64,000 nt of DNA from assembly GCA_021732415.1 (NCBI GenBank), contig JAKFVC010000031.1, forward strand, positions 1 through 64,000, in the 5' to 3' direction. Below are positions 17,286 through 27,416 of the stretch, piece by piece; position 1 is the first letter of the stretch; each line of letters starts with the position of its first letter. The DNA is from Planctomycetaceae bacterium (lineage in GTDB: Bacteria; Planctomycetota; Planctomycetia; Planctomycetales; Planctomycetaceae). The notes under the pieces were generated by a model, which saw only the letters and a program-made list of their open reading frames with translations, was not told where the DNA came from and made no database searches. A program made the translations under genes and the position numbers.

Positions 17286-19997
17286 GTGGCGAACAAGAAA
17301 AAGGGTCTGGTGATCGTGGAATCACCGGCCAAAGCCAAGAAAATCGGCAGCTATTTGGGTTCGGACTACACCGTCCTGGCCAGCATTGGGCACGTTTGTG
17401 ACCTGCCTCAAGGGGCCGATCAGATTCCTGACGATGTCAAGAAAGCCCAGCCGTGGACCAAACTGGGGGTCAACGTCGACAACGACTTTGAACCGTACTA
17501 TGTCGTCCCGAAGGAAAAGGAAAAAACGGTTCGCGAACTGAAGGCCGCCCTGAAAGATGCCGACGACCTCATCATCGCAACCGACGAAGACCGCGAGGGC
17601 GAAAGTATCGGCTGGCACCTCAAGCGGTTGTTGGACCCCAAGTCCAAATTGCCAGTCAAGCGGATGGTGTTCTCGGAAATCACGAAAGAAGCCATTCTCG
17701 AAGCGCTCGCCCACCCGCGGACCATTGACGAAAATCTCGTCGCCGCCCAGGAAACACGGCGGGTCGTCGACCGTTTGTACGGCTATACCCTCAGCCCGCT
17801 GCTGTGGAAAAAGATCGCCCCGAAACTGTCTGCAGGCCGCGTCCAGTCAGTCGCGGTCCGGCTGCTGGTGCGGCGAGAACTCGAGCGACTCGCGTTCAAA
17901 AAGGGCACCTACTGGGATCTGAAAGCCCAGTTGGAAACCGCCGAGCAGGCCAAATTCACCGCCGAGCTCGCAGCAGTGGGTGGACGCAAGGTCGCAGCCG
18001 GTAAAGATTTTGATGAGCATACCGGACGACTAAAGCCAGATGCCGATGTCCTCTTATTGGATGAAGCCACCGCCCGTAATCTGCAAGATCGGCTGCAAAG
18101 TGGGCCGTGGCAGGTGGCGTCGCTCGAACAGCGTCAACAGGTTCGCCGCCCCTATCCGCCGTTCACCACCAGTACGCTGCAACAGGAAGCCAACCGCAAG
18201 CTGGGCATGTCGGCCCGCGAGACCATGCAGACGGCTCAGCGGCTGTACGAAGACGGCTATATTACCTACATGCGTACCGATTCAGTCCACCTGTCCGACG
18301 AGGCGATCAAAGCTTCGCGAGGTTGTGTGAAAGATCGTTACGGTGACGCGTACCTCAGTCCCGAACCGCGTCAGTACACGACGAAATCCAAGGGGGCGCA
18401 AGAGGCACACGAAGCCATTCGTCCCGCCGGTACGGAAATGAAAACGGCCGACGAGCTGGGGCTCGGTGCCCGCGAAGCCAGGCTCTATTCGCTGATCTGG
18501 ATGCGAACGGTCGCGTCGCAGATGGCCGAGGCCCGCTTGCAATTCGTCACGGCCGTCATCGCGGTCGGTGATGCCGAATTCCGGGCAACGGGACGGCATG
18601 TCGAATTCCCCGGCTTCTTCCGAGCCTATGTCGAAGGTGTCGACGATCCCGAAGCCGCCTTGGACGATCAGGAAGCGGCTCTGCCCCCCTTGAAGGAGCA
18701 GGAGCAGCTAGGCTGCAAACAACTGGATTCGGTCGGCCACGAAACCAAGCCGCCAGCACGCTACACGGAAGCCACACTGGTGCGCATGCTCGAAGCGGAA
18801 GGCATCGGCCGTCCGAGTACGTATGCGAGCATCATCAGCACCATCCAGGACCGGAATTACGCGGTTAAGACAGGAAATCAGCTCGTTCCGACGTTTACCG
18901 CGATGGCCGTAACAAAGCTGTTGGAAACCCACTTCCCGCAGCTTGTCGACCTCGCATTCACGGCCAAGATGGAACAAACGCTGGACGATATTGCGCTGGG
19001 TGAAGCGGAGCGTCTGCCCTACTTGAAAGCGTTTTACTCCGATCCCAACGGCCTGGAAAACCTTGTCAAGCAGCACGAAGAAGAGATCGATCCACGAACG
19101 GCGTGTACCCTCGAATTCGAAGGGTTGACGTCCAAGATCCGCATCGGTCGCTTCGGTGCGTATGCCGAGCGCCAATCGGAAACGAACTCGGAAGAAACGG
19201 TGAAGGCTTCGCTGCCCGCCGACTTGACTCCCGCCGATATCACGAATGAGATCGTCGAAGATCTGATCCTTCGCAAGCAACAGGGCCCGCAGGCCCTCGG
19301 CGAAGATCCCGAAACTGGCAAGCCGGTCTATGTGATGACCGGCCCATACGGGGTCTACCTGCAGCTGGGCCAGGTCGTCGAGGGCGAAGCCAAGCCGAAG
19401 CGCGTGTCGGTTCCCAAGAACATCCCCATCAATGATTTGACCTTCGACACGGCCGTCGCGTTGATCAATTTGCCGCGCAGCCTGGGAAAACATCCCGAAA
19501 CGGGCAAGGTCGTCAACGCCGGCGTCGGTATGTACGGGCCGTACGTATTGCACGACAAGAAGTACAAGGCGATCCCCAAGGAACAAAGCGTCCTGACGAT
19601 CAGCATGGACCAGGCGGTCGAATTGCTGAAGCAAGTCAAAGGGCGAGCGGTCGTGGCCCCTTTGAAGGAACTTGGCAACCACCCGACCGACGGCCAGCCG
19701 GTTTCGATCTTCGAAGGTCGCTATGGTCCGTACGTGAAGCACGGTGACAATAACGCGACGATTCCCAAAGAGAAGGAAATCGAGCAAGTCACAATGGACG
19801 AAGCCCTTGCCTGGCTGGCAGAGCGTCTGGCGAAGGGGCCGGCCAAAAAAAAGGGCCGGGGAGCGAAGAAGTCGGTGACGACCGTGGCGAAGAAGACGAC
19901 AGCTCCGAAGAAGAAGGCGGCGACGAAGAAGGCCGCGAAGAAGAAGGCGGAAGACGATGATGACGGACTTGAAGGCTTAGGGAATCAGAGTGCCTGA
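17286..19997 (+). CDS. topA: DNA topoisomerase I (type IA)
   Basis: 903 residues. The enzyme relaxes negative supercoils by a transient 5'-phosphotyrosyl break. The Toprim domain (about 5-145) contains IVESPAKAKKIGSYLG and the metal-binding TDEDREGE near 97. The catalytic Tyr is in GYITYMRTDS (Tyr328). After the core (to about 590) come repeated GPYGVYLQLG, GMYGPYVLHD and GRYGPYVKHG units, a C-terminal repeat form that replaces the Cys4 zinc fingers of enterobacterial TopA, and then a Lys/Ala-rich tail (about 845-895). The start is a GTG with GAGGGGAG 8 bases upstream. It is followed by addB after 187 bp of repeats. Confidence 0.97.
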   Translation: MANKKKGLVIVESPAKAKKIGSYLGSDYTVLASIGHVCDLPQGADQIPDDVKKAQPWTKLGVNVDNDFEPYYVVPKEKEKTVRELKAALKDADDLIIATDEDREGESIGWHLKRLLDPKSKLPVKRMVFSEITKEAILEALAHPRTIDENLVAAQETRRVVDRLYGYTLSPLLWKKIAPKLSAGRVQSVAVRLLVRRELERLAFKKGTYWDLKAQLETAEQAKFTAELAAVGGRKVAAGKDFDEHTGRLKPDADVLLLDEATARNLQDRLQSGPWQVASLEQRQQVRRPYPPFTTSTLQQEANRKLGMSARETMQTAQRLYEDGYITYMRTDSVHLSDEAIKASRGCVKDRYGDAYLSPEPRQYTTKSKGAQEAHEAIRPAGTEMKTADELGLGAREARLYSLIWMRTVASQMAEARLQFVTAVIAVGDAEFRATGRHVEFPGFFRAYVEGVDDPEAALDDQEAALPPLKEQEQLGCKQLDSVGHETKPPARYTEATLVRMLEAEGIGRPSTYASIISTIQDRNYAVKTGNQLVPTFTAMAVTKLLETHFPQLVDLAFTAKMEQTLDDIALGEAERLPYLKAFYSDPNGLENLVKQHEEEIDPRTACTLEFEGLTSKIRIGRFGAYAERQSETNSEETVKASLPADLTPADITNEIVEDLILRKQQGPQALGEDPETGKPVYVMTGPYGVYLQLGQVVEGEAKPKRVSVPKNIPINDLTFDTAVALINLPRSLGKHPETGKVVNAGVGMYGPYVLHDKKYKAIPKEQSVLTISMDQAVELLKQVKGRAVVAPLKELGNHPTDGQPVSIFEGRYGPYVKHGDNNATIPKEKEIEQVTMDEALAWLAERLAKGPAKKKGRGAKKSVTTVAKKTTAPKKKAATKKAAKKKAEDDDDGLEGLGNQSA

Positions 19998-20033
19998 CAA
20001 TCGGTAACTTTGCAAAACACGATTTGCAGGCGA

Positions 20034-20145
20034 GCCGGGTGCCGTAAGGCCCCGGGATTCTGCACCGTGGCCGATGCTGCCAGCTTCGGCACACAGACGC
20101 TGGCAGCGTCTGCCACGGAATCCGGGGGCTTACGCCGCCCGGCTT
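20034..20145. repeat. Composite repeat between topA and addB
   Basis: Outer elements around 20034-20060 and 20118-20145 are inverted copies containing ccggg...cccgg stems. Inside lie family-1 palindromes at 20071-20089 (two changes from consensus) and 20094-20112 (cagacgctggcagcgtctg), bounded by ccgtgg and ccacgg. Confidence 0.85.
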
Positions 20146-20184
20146 GCCTTGTCTGAAGAGTGGGGCCGTCACGGAGGGCCACAG

Positions 20185-23100
20185 ATGGAGATCCTCACCG
20201 GTCCGGCGTGTTCCGGTAAGACCTCGACATTGCTGCAGTGGTATCGTGCGGCGATCTTGAAGGCACAGGCCGAACAGCGCCCGGGGCACACCCTGTGGCT
20301 GAGTCCGACCCATCGCGTCTGTGAGCAAGTCAAGCAGCAACTGTGGTCTAAATCCGCGACCGTCATTCTTGCTCCGCAAGTCATGACCTTCGATGGATTC
20401 GCGGACCGCATTCTGCAGTTCTCCGACAAGGTCACCAGGCCTCTGCCACCCGTCATGCAACGCGTGCTCGTGCGGCATCTGATCGACGATCAAGTGGCGA
20501 CGGGCCGGTTGAAATACTTTGGCGGGATCGCGAACACGTCGGGTTTTCTGGATGTTGTGCTTGGTCTAATCGCCGAATTGAAGCGGGAAGAAGCGTGGCC
20601 GCAGCATTTCCAGGACGCCTGTGCGCGCCGCGGTGCCAGTCACTCGGACATCGAATTGGGTTCAATCTACGCCGCCTATCAGAAACAGTTAGAGACTCAG
20701 AACCGCTATGACGCCGAAGGGCGATTCTGGTCTGCCCGCGATCGCCTGGACGCGGGCTTCTGGCAACCGTTTCCCGAATTTGAGCTGGTGATTGTCGATG
20801 GCTTTTCCGACTTCACTCATACGCAGTACGAGATCCTCGGATTACTGACGAAACGCTCCTCTCGCGTCGTAGTTGCGTTACCACACGAAGAGACCACTCT
20901 GCGCCCAGACCTCTTCGCCAAGCCCAAAATCGCCATCGAACGTCTCTGCAAGGTGGCAAGATGCACCGTGGCCGACGCTGCCAGCGTCGGACCCAATGCG
21001 AGCAGCATCAGTCACGTCCCGGCCGGCATTCAACACCTGGCACGCCACCTGTTTTCCAATCCGCGAGAGATCAAACCGGCGGACCGCGGTGACGGCGTAG
21101 AAATCCTGGCCGCCACTGGCATGCAGGGGGAAGTTCGAGCAGTCGCCGAACGGGTCAAGCGGCTGTTAGTGGGTGAGGTCGCGGCCCGAGACATCACGGT
21201 CGCATTCCGTCCCCTCGCCGACTACGCGCCGCTCGTCCGTGAGGTCTTTTCTAACGCTGGTATTCCCTTCCAATGCGTGGCCCCCGAACCCTTGATTCAG
21301 CAGCCGCTCATCAAGACGCTGCTGTCGGTCCTGCAATTGGAGCTGGAAGATTGGCCGTTTGAGCGACTCTATGGATTGCTCAACTCGGGCTGGTTCCGAC
21401 CACGGTGGAAAGAATGGTTTCCGCAACGAACGCCCCGGGCAATCGCCAGACTCCTGCGGCAATCAAAGATACCGAATGGTCGAACTGCTATTCTTGCGGC
21501 GTTTGATACAGCCAGCGTGATTGCCGAGACGGCCAACGTCGCGGACGAACGTGCGGCGGCACTGAGGGCGGCAATCATCCAATCGACGGTTTGCCTGCAA
21601 AGACTGAGCGAACTGTTGGCGCCATTGCGTCAAGCTCTCGACGCCCGCAGTTGGGCCGAGTCCGTTACGCGTATCGCTCGAGAACTCGGGATCGAACCGG
21701 TCTCGGAAGAGTCGGATGGCATGGAGGCTCTGGAGGCCTGGACGTCGTTCCAGGATCTCTTGTTCGTCGCGGCGGGAACCGAAGAGATGCTGGGATCCGG
21801 CCGCCGGCGATTGGGTTTGTCCGAGATATTTGCCGAACTCACCGACCTGTTGCAACATCAGGCCATGCCGACTCCAACGCGACAGGCTGGTGTGGTCGAG
21901 GTCCTGGATGCGGCCCAAGTGCGTGGACTGGATGTGCCGTACCTGTTTCTCGGCGGCCTGACTGAATCGAGCTTCCCCCAACGCGGCGGCGACAGCTTTT
22001 TATATACCGAGGCCGATCGTCGCGAGCTAAACGAGCACGGTCTCACACTGGGGCACCGGACCGCCCAGACGCAAGCCGAGATGTTGTTGTTTTACAGCAT
22101 CGTGACACGGGCTCGACAGCATTTGACGCTCAGCTATCCCGCCGTCAGCCTCGATGGCCAGCCCCTTTCGGCCAGTCCCTACCTGACCGCATTGCGAGAT
22201 CTCTTCGCCCCCGGAGCCATTAAATACACGCGCATCGAGCAGTTAGATCCGGTCCCTGAAGTCAGCGACATGCTCAGCCTGTCGGACTTGCGGGTGGTCG
22301 CGACTTCAGAAGCCCTACAGCGACGGCCGCGGTGGTTTCAAACGCTCGCCGCGGCACAAAACTACCAACACTGGAACGCGGCTTACAGCATCCTGGCGGC
22401 AGTCGATATGTCGGTTGCGCGTTTCCAGACGCGAGGCTTCACGGGATACGAAGGGATCATTACTCACCCCGCCAACTTGAAGCATCTGCAGGAACGGTTC
22501 TCGCCGCAGCAGGAATTCAGTGCGACTCAACTGGAAGGGTACGCCACCTGCCCGTTTCGGTTCTGGGTTTCAGAGGTTCTTAAGCTCAAAGAAGTCGATG
22601 CTCCTGATCAATTCACCGATTTTGGGCGACGCGGCGACATCGTGCATGAAGTCCTGCTGCAACTGCATACCCAGTTGGAACCAACACCTGACGCGATTCC
22701 CGAGTCCGCGGTCGAGGCCTTCCGCAGACTCTTGAAAGAGCGGTTGAGCAAGGAGCTCGCGGGTTCTGATCTGCTCGCGGCGCTGCTGCGGATCGAACAG
22801 CGTCTGCTTGACGAGTGGGGTCACGAATATGCCGACCAATGGGCCCACTATCACGAGTCGATCCGCGAGACTTCTGGAGCATTTTTAAAACCTTCGCTGT
22901 TCGAAGTCTCCTTCGGCACGCCGCACAATCCGGAAGCAGAAACCGTAATACGTCCCCACTTGACGCTGGGTTCCGCAAAGAATGAAACGCGGATTCGCGG
23001 CCGCATTGATCGCATTGATGTCGGCGAAGTCAGCGGGCAGCCAGTCTTCAACATCATCGACTACAAGACAGGTCGCAAGCCCTCGACGACGGCCTCTCAG

Positions 23101-23466
23101 ATGACCAGCGGACGCTCACTGCAACTGGTGTTGTATGCACTGGCAACCCAGCGGTTGAATCTTGTCGGCCAGAACTCGATTCCCATGCAAGCCGGTTATT
23201 GGTGCCTGCGTGAGACCGGTTGGGCTCCGGTCAACAAGCCTCCCAAAGATGGGCCGGATGGTCTCGAACCGCACGCCGACTGGTTGGCCTTGGTGGACGT
23301 GCTGGATGAACTGGTTCCCAAGCTGGCGGCCGGGATCCGGGCCGGCCACTTCCCGGTGTATAACTCGGATTCAGCCTGCATGAGCTTCTGCCCCTACCGA
23401 ACCACGTGCCGCGTGACGCAGATCCGGCCGCTGGAAGAATCGCTGGACAAACACTGGGAACCGTAA
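20185..23466 (+). CDS. addB: AddB-type helicase/nuclease subunit
   Basis: 1093 residues from ATG 20185, which has GGAGGG upstream; the longer open frame to 20074 is translated repeat. AddB partners AddA in recombinational repair of double-strand breaks. Seen: Walker A GPACSGKTST at about 6-15; FLDVVLGLIAELKREEAWP; LEVVDAAQVRGL-like motif near 575 (VVEVLDAAQVRGLDVPYLFL); and a C-terminal RecB-family nuclease with IDRIDV, IDYKTGRKPS and cysteines for an iron-sulphur cluster (TCPFRFW Cys near 789; CMSFCPYRTTC near 1065-1075). A family-1 palindrome (20964-20992) is read in frame as CTVADAASVG near residues 260-270. The stop overlaps the addA start by one base. Confidence 0.9.
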   Translation: MEILTGPACSGKTSTLLQWYRAAILKAQAEQRPGHTLWLSPTHRVCEQVKQQLWSKSATVILAPQVMTFDGFADRILQFSDKVTRPLPPVMQRVLVRHLIDDQVATGRLKYFGGIANTSGFLDVVLGLIAELKREEAWPQHFQDACARRGASHSDIELGSIYAAYQKQLETQNRYDAEGRFWSARDRLDAGFWQPFPEFELVIVDGFSDFTHTQYEILGLLTKRSSRVVVALPHEETTLRPDLFAKPKIAIERLCKVARCTVADAASVGPNASSISHVPAGIQHLARHLFSNPREIKPADRGDGVEILAATGMQGEVRAVAERVKRLLVGEVAARDITVAFRPLADYAPLVREVFSNAGIPFQCVAPEPLIQQPLIKTLLSVLQLELEDWPFERLYGLLNSGWFRPRWKEWFPQRTPRAIARLLRQSKIPNGRTAILAAFDTASVIAETANVADERAAALRAAIIQSTVCLQRLSELLAPLRQALDARSWAESVTRIARELGIEPVSEESDGMEALEAWTSFQDLLFVAAGTEEMLGSGRRRLGLSEIFAELTDLLQHQAMPTPTRQAGVVEVLDAAQVRGLDVPYLFLGGLTESSFPQRGGDSFLYTEADRRELNEHGLTLGHRTAQTQAEMLLFYSIVTRARQHLTLSYPAVSLDGQPLSASPYLTALRDLFAPGAIKYTRIEQLDPVPEVSDMLSLSDLRVVATSEALQRRPRWFQTLAAAQNYQHWNAAYSILAAVDMSVARFQTRGFTGYEGIITHPANLKHLQERFSPQQEFSATQLEGYATCPFRFWVSEVLKLKEVDAPDQFTDFGRRGDIVHEVLLQLHTQLEPTPDAIPESAVEAFRRLLKERLSKELAGSDLLAALLRIEQRLLDEWGHEYADQWAHYHESIRETSGAFLKPSLFEVSFGTPHNPEAETVIRPHLTLGSAKNETRIRGRIDRIDVGEVSGQPVFNIIDYKTGRKPSTTASQMTSGRSLQLVLYALATQRLNLVGQNSIPMQAGYWCLRETGWAPVNKPPKDGPDGLEPHADWLALVDVLDELVPKLAAGIRAGHFPVYNSDSACMSFCPYRTTCRVTQIRPLEESLDKHWEP
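20964..20992. repeat. Family-1 palindrome inside addB
   Basis: Perfect core ccgacgctgccagcgtcgg at 20972-20990 with the caccgtgg flank. It is translated as TVADAASVG within AddB and has no stop codon in that frame. Confidence 0.9.
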
Positions 23467-26400
23467 TGAGCGCCAAGCCAGCAAAACTGACCGAACAGCA
23501 GGCCGCGGCCATCACGACGCGCAAGGTATCGGTGTCGCTGTCAGCCGGGGCCGGCTGCGGAAAGACGTTCGTCCTGACGCGGCGATTCCTGTCGCACCTG
23601 GAACCCGGTCCCGACGTCAACCTCAGCGGGCTGGTGGCGATTACCTTCACCGAACGGGCCGCTCGCGAAATGCGAGAACGGATCCGCGCGGCTTGCTTTG
23701 ATCGCCTGCGCGAATGCTCAACCGCGGACGTTCCCCACTGGTTGAGCATCACAAGGGAAATTGATTCCGCGCGCGTCAGCACCATCCACTCGTTCTGCGC
23801 GAGCATCCTCCGCAGCTCGGCCGTGGAAGCGAAACTCGATCCGCAATTCGGGTTGCTGGAGCCGCAAATCGGGACAGCGTTTCTGAGTAATGCGGTCACG
23901 GAAGCCGTGCATGCGGCTGTGGCGAAAGAACTGCCGGCTGCGGTCGATGTCGTGCAAGTGTTTGGCCTCGAACGAACCATCGTCCATTGCGAAACACTGG
24001 TGCGGAAACGCTTCGAGTTGCAGCGCGACCACTGGAGCCAGCAGTCCGCCGAACAACTGGCAACCCTCTGGAAGGAACGCTTTCTCGCACGGGCTCCGTC
24101 ACTGGCCATCAGCAAATTGCGAGACAGCGGCGAAGTGAGCGAAACGTGTTCGTTGCTCAAGCGGCATACCACAACGAATGGCGTGATGCTGGCGCGGTGT
24201 GGTGTTCTGACCGCAGAATTGCAGCGTCTACTGGACGATCCGCTATCAATCACCAAGCCGGTCGACTGGCTGCGACAGGTTCGTGAAAACGCCCAGGTAC
24301 AAGGGGGCGGCGGCAAGAAAGTCTGGGAAAGCGAAGAGGTCTACGATGCCGTCAAGGACCGATTGGCGGACCTGCGAAAGGTCATCGACAAGGTCGCCCC
24401 GCAGTTGGAGTTCGTGGAAGACGATGTCCTGCCAGCGGCACAACTAAGCCTGCAAATGCTCGAACTCGTCGCGCTGGCGATCGATCAATATGAGCTGCGT
24501 AAGCGTGAAGCCGCGGTGCTGGATTTTGATGATCTCGTACTGCGCAGTCGCGACCTCTTGAAGCAGAACGCGGCAGTCCGGCAGCGTGTCGCTGCGGGCA
24601 TTGATTTTCTACTGGTCGATGAATTTCAGGACACCGATCCCGTTCAAGCCGACATCGTCCGCTTTCTCTGCGGCGCAAAATTGACACAGGGAAAACTGTT
24701 CCTGGTGGGAGATGCCCAGCAGTCGATCTATCGCTTTCGACGGGCCGATCCGAATGTCTTCCGACAGTTGCGGATGGAGATTCCCGAAACGGGTCGCCTG
24801 CCACTGAACCGCAATTTCCGCAGTCAGCCAGCGATTCTGGATTTCGTCAACGCACTCTTCGCCGGCACGCTGGGCGATATCTTTCAACCGCTCGTACCAG
24901 CCGTTGCTCAACTCACTCCATCACCGAGTATTGAGTTTCTCTTCGCCGTGTCGAATGCTCCGGACACCACGAGTACTGCGGAAAGCCGGCGGCAGGAGGA
25001 AGCCGCGTGGATGTCTCGCCGTATCCGGGAATTGCTGGACGATCCGACTCCCCGCATCCGCGACAAACACCCCGAAACCGGCGCAACAGTACTACGCCCG
25101 ATCAAATCCAAAGACATTGTGATACTCTTCCGGGCACTCAGCGACGTGCGGCACTACGAACAAGCCTTGCGTGATTGCCGATTGGAATACTATCTCGTCG
25201 GCGGCCGCGCGTTCTACGCCCAACAGGAAGTCTTCGACCTGTTGAATCTGCTGCGCTCCTTGAACGAACCGGACGACGAAATCAGCCTGCTGGGAGTCCT
25301 GCGGTCCCCGTTCTTCGGCCTCACCGACGATACGTTGATGACGCTGATTCGCCACGCCCGCAGCTTGGAAGTGGGGCTCGCGGAACCACCGCTTGCAGAG
25401 CTGACGGAACCGCAACGGCCGCTGGTCGTTCACGCGCAGCAGGCTCTCAGTGAATTGCGGGCAGTAAAAGATCGCCTGTCGCTCGCCGGCTTGATCACGC
25501 GGGCGCTCGACTTGACGGCCTATGATGCGTCATTGGTCCCGGAATTCCTCGGGCGACGCAAATTGGCCAACCTGCGAAAACTGATCGAGATGGCTCGGCA
25601 GTTTGATCGCGCCGGGGGCTTCACACTCTCTGACTTCGTCGAACGGCTGAAGGGAGCTGTCGCCGAGGAAACCGATGAGGAACTTGCGGCCACGCAGGCG
25701 GAGTCGAACAACGTCATCCGCCTGATGACCATCCACCAATCGAAAGGCTTGGAGTTCCCTGTCGTCATCGTGGCCGACATGGACCGCAACAGCCAACCGC
25801 CCCCCAGCCCGGTCGAATTCAGTGCGGAACTGGGCCCGCTGATTGCTCCACCGGAAAAGTTCGGCCGCCAGCAAGAGAACCTGGGGCTGCGACTACATCG
25901 ACTCCTCGAAAGCGAAGCCGATGCCGCCGAACACCTACGATTGCTCTACGTGGCCCTCACCCGCGCTGCCGACTACCTCATTCTGTCCTCTAGCCTGAAG
26001 TCCCTCGACAAGGTCAGTTCCGGGTGGATGACATTGCTGGCCTCACGCTTTGATCTGCGGACGGGCTTGCCAGTCATTGATCCCGCGACGGAACTCCCGG
26101 TGATTCCGGAACCGTTTGCCGCCAGTTGTCCGGAGGTACAAGTCCATCTGGTTCCGCCTCGCTCTCCGCTATTGCCACCGGCAATTCACGAGACGTTATC
26201 ACTCGCAAACTTCCGCGATTCGGTCGAACAAGCCGAGCCCTTGCCGCTGCCGGAACTGTTACAGCCTGTGAAGGTCGACATGGCCGCGATCCGCAGTTTC
26301 AGCGTTTCGAAGCTGGAAGAACTCGATCAGGCTCTACGTACGGGAAGCGAGCCCCAGGCCGTTCGCAGCGAGGAACAGGTTGCTCAGGCGGAACGAACGC

Positions 26401-26981
26401 CCGGCGGCTCGGCGGAAGATCTGGGGACATTGGTGCATGGAATTCTCGAGCGTCTGGATCCGCACGGGGCCGACACGCAGATTCCCAAACTGATCGATGC
26501 TTGCTGGACCACGACCTTCTCCCCCATGCCTGCTGACGTGCGTCAAACGGCGACCGAAATGCTCAATGCGTTCTGGACGTCGCCGGTCAATCAGGAGTTA
26601 CGGCAGGCTCGTCAGTGTTACCGCGAACTGGAATTCAACCTGGTTATCCCCGCCGATCTGCTGCCCGGTCATCCCCGCAGCATTGCCGGAAAGATTGACT
26701 GTTTGTTTCAGACGGCCAGCGGCGAATGGGTCATCTACGATTACAAAACAGGTGATCGATTCGCCGACGGGAAGTCCGCCGAGCTGCTGCGGCATTACGA
26801 ATTTCAGCTCGGCGTCTATGCCTGGGCGGTCCAAGTAGGAATGGGTATCCTGCCAGCCAAGGTGGCACTTGTGACTTTCAAACCTACTGTTGCGGTAACG
26901 TCATGGCCGGTGACCGAACAAGCGATCCGCGCGGTCCAGGAACGAGCCGCGGCGGCAGTCGCAAATGTGATTTATTGGTGA
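23466..26981 (+). CDS. addA: AddA-type UvrD/RecB helicase-nuclease subunit
   Basis: 1171 residues. The ATG at 23466 shares its A with the addB stop codon (TAATG), so translation is coupled. Superfamily 1A helicase motifs are complete: Walker A SAGAGCGKTF (about 26-35), ITFTERAAREM, VDEFQDTDPVQ (Walker B, about 383), VGDAQQSIYRFRRAD, HQSKGLEFPVVIV and LLYVALTRAADYL. The C-terminal RecB-like nuclease has GKIDCLFQ and YDYKTG (about 1090). Together with AddB it would resect double-strand breaks for RecA loading. Length matches the AddA family. No irregularities were seen. Confidence 0.93.
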   Translation: MSAKPAKLTEQQAAAITTRKVSVSLSAGAGCGKTFVLTRRFLSHLEPGPDVNLSGLVAITFTERAAREMRERIRAACFDRLRECSTADVPHWLSITREIDSARVSTIHSFCASILRSSAVEAKLDPQFGLLEPQIGTAFLSNAVTEAVHAAVAKELPAAVDVVQVFGLERTIVHCETLVRKRFELQRDHWSQQSAEQLATLWKERFLARAPSLAISKLRDSGEVSETCSLLKRHTTTNGVMLARCGVLTAELQRLLDDPLSITKPVDWLRQVRENAQVQGGGGKKVWESEEVYDAVKDRLADLRKVIDKVAPQLEFVEDDVLPAAQLSLQMLELVALAIDQYELRKREAAVLDFDDLVLRSRDLLKQNAAVRQRVAAGIDFLLVDEFQDTDPVQADIVRFLCGAKLTQGKLFLVGDAQQSIYRFRRADPNVFRQLRMEIPETGRLPLNRNFRSQPAILDFVNALFAGTLGDIFQPLVPAVAQLTPSPSIEFLFAVSNAPDTTSTAESRRQEEAAWMSRRIRELLDDPTPRIRDKHPETGATVLRPIKSKDIVILFRALSDVRHYEQALRDCRLEYYLVGGRAFYAQQEVFDLLNLLRSLNEPDDEISLLGVLRSPFFGLTDDTLMTLIRHARSLEVGLAEPPLAELTEPQRPLVVHAQQALSELRAVKDRLSLAGLITRALDLTAYDASLVPEFLGRRKLANLRKLIEMARQFDRAGGFTLSDFVERLKGAVAEETDEELAATQAESNNVIRLMTIHQSKGLEFPVVIVADMDRNSQPPPSPVEFSAELGPLIAPPEKFGRQQENLGLRLHRLLESEADAAEHLRLLYVALTRAADYLILSSSLKSLDKVSSGWMTLLASRFDLRTGLPVIDPATELPVIPEPFAASCPEVQVHLVPPRSPLLPPAIHETLSLANFRDSVEQAEPLPLPELLQPVKVDMAAIRSFSVSKLEELDQALRTGSEPQAVRSEEQVAQAERTPGGSAEDLGTLVHGILERLDPHGADTQIPKLIDACWTTTFSPMPADVRQTATEMLNAFWTSPVNQELRQARQCYRELEFNLVIPADLLPGHPRSIAGKIDCLFQTASGEWVIYDYKTGDRFADGKSAELLRHYEFQLGVYAWAVQVGMGILPAKVALVTFKPTVAVTSWPVTEQAIRAVQERAAAAVANVIYW

Positions 26982-26985
26982 CTGT

Positions 26986-27187
26986 ATCGTGGGACGGGTC
27001 TCCAGGCCCGTCCGTCCCCCTTCGTAGTCTGACTCTCCCGAGTCGGGCGAACCTCGTGGAACATCGACTCACAGATATGTGTTAGCTAGCGCAGGACAGT
27101 GTTCTGCGCTCCTCGAGGCGTAAGGAATTCGCTCGACTCGGGAGAGTCAAGCTACGGGACGGACGGGCCTGGAGACCCGTCCCACGA
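26986..27187. repeat. BIME-like composite (families 2 and 3) after addA
   Basis: Outer family-2 arms at 26986-27017 and 27158-27187 are inverted copies. Nested inside are family-3 arms at 27023-27051 and 27128-27155 with GTAG feet. The remaining 27188-27416 has a small cagca/tgctg hairpin near 27300 but no gene. Confidence 0.88.
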
Positions 27188-27416
27188 TACCTTGATTCCT
27201 CCGTTTGAAATTTTGTCGGTGAACCGGCAGAAATTGCCATTGTCGCTCTGGAAGGGTGTCATTAGAATCCCCGACGCTGAGGAGTAAAAAAACCTCGGCC
27301 AGCAGTGTTTTTGCTGAAAAAAGTTCGCCGTACCTTCGGCACCGTGGCATGACCCAAACCCAAAATTTGCCGTGGTGATTGCGAAGAGTCGGTATGACAC
27401 AGGGAGGTGTCCTGCC

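Noticed and set aside
20074-20184. Upstream extension of addB
   Set aside because: Encoded by repeat elements; the ATG at 20185 has a strong ribosome site directly before the Walker A region.
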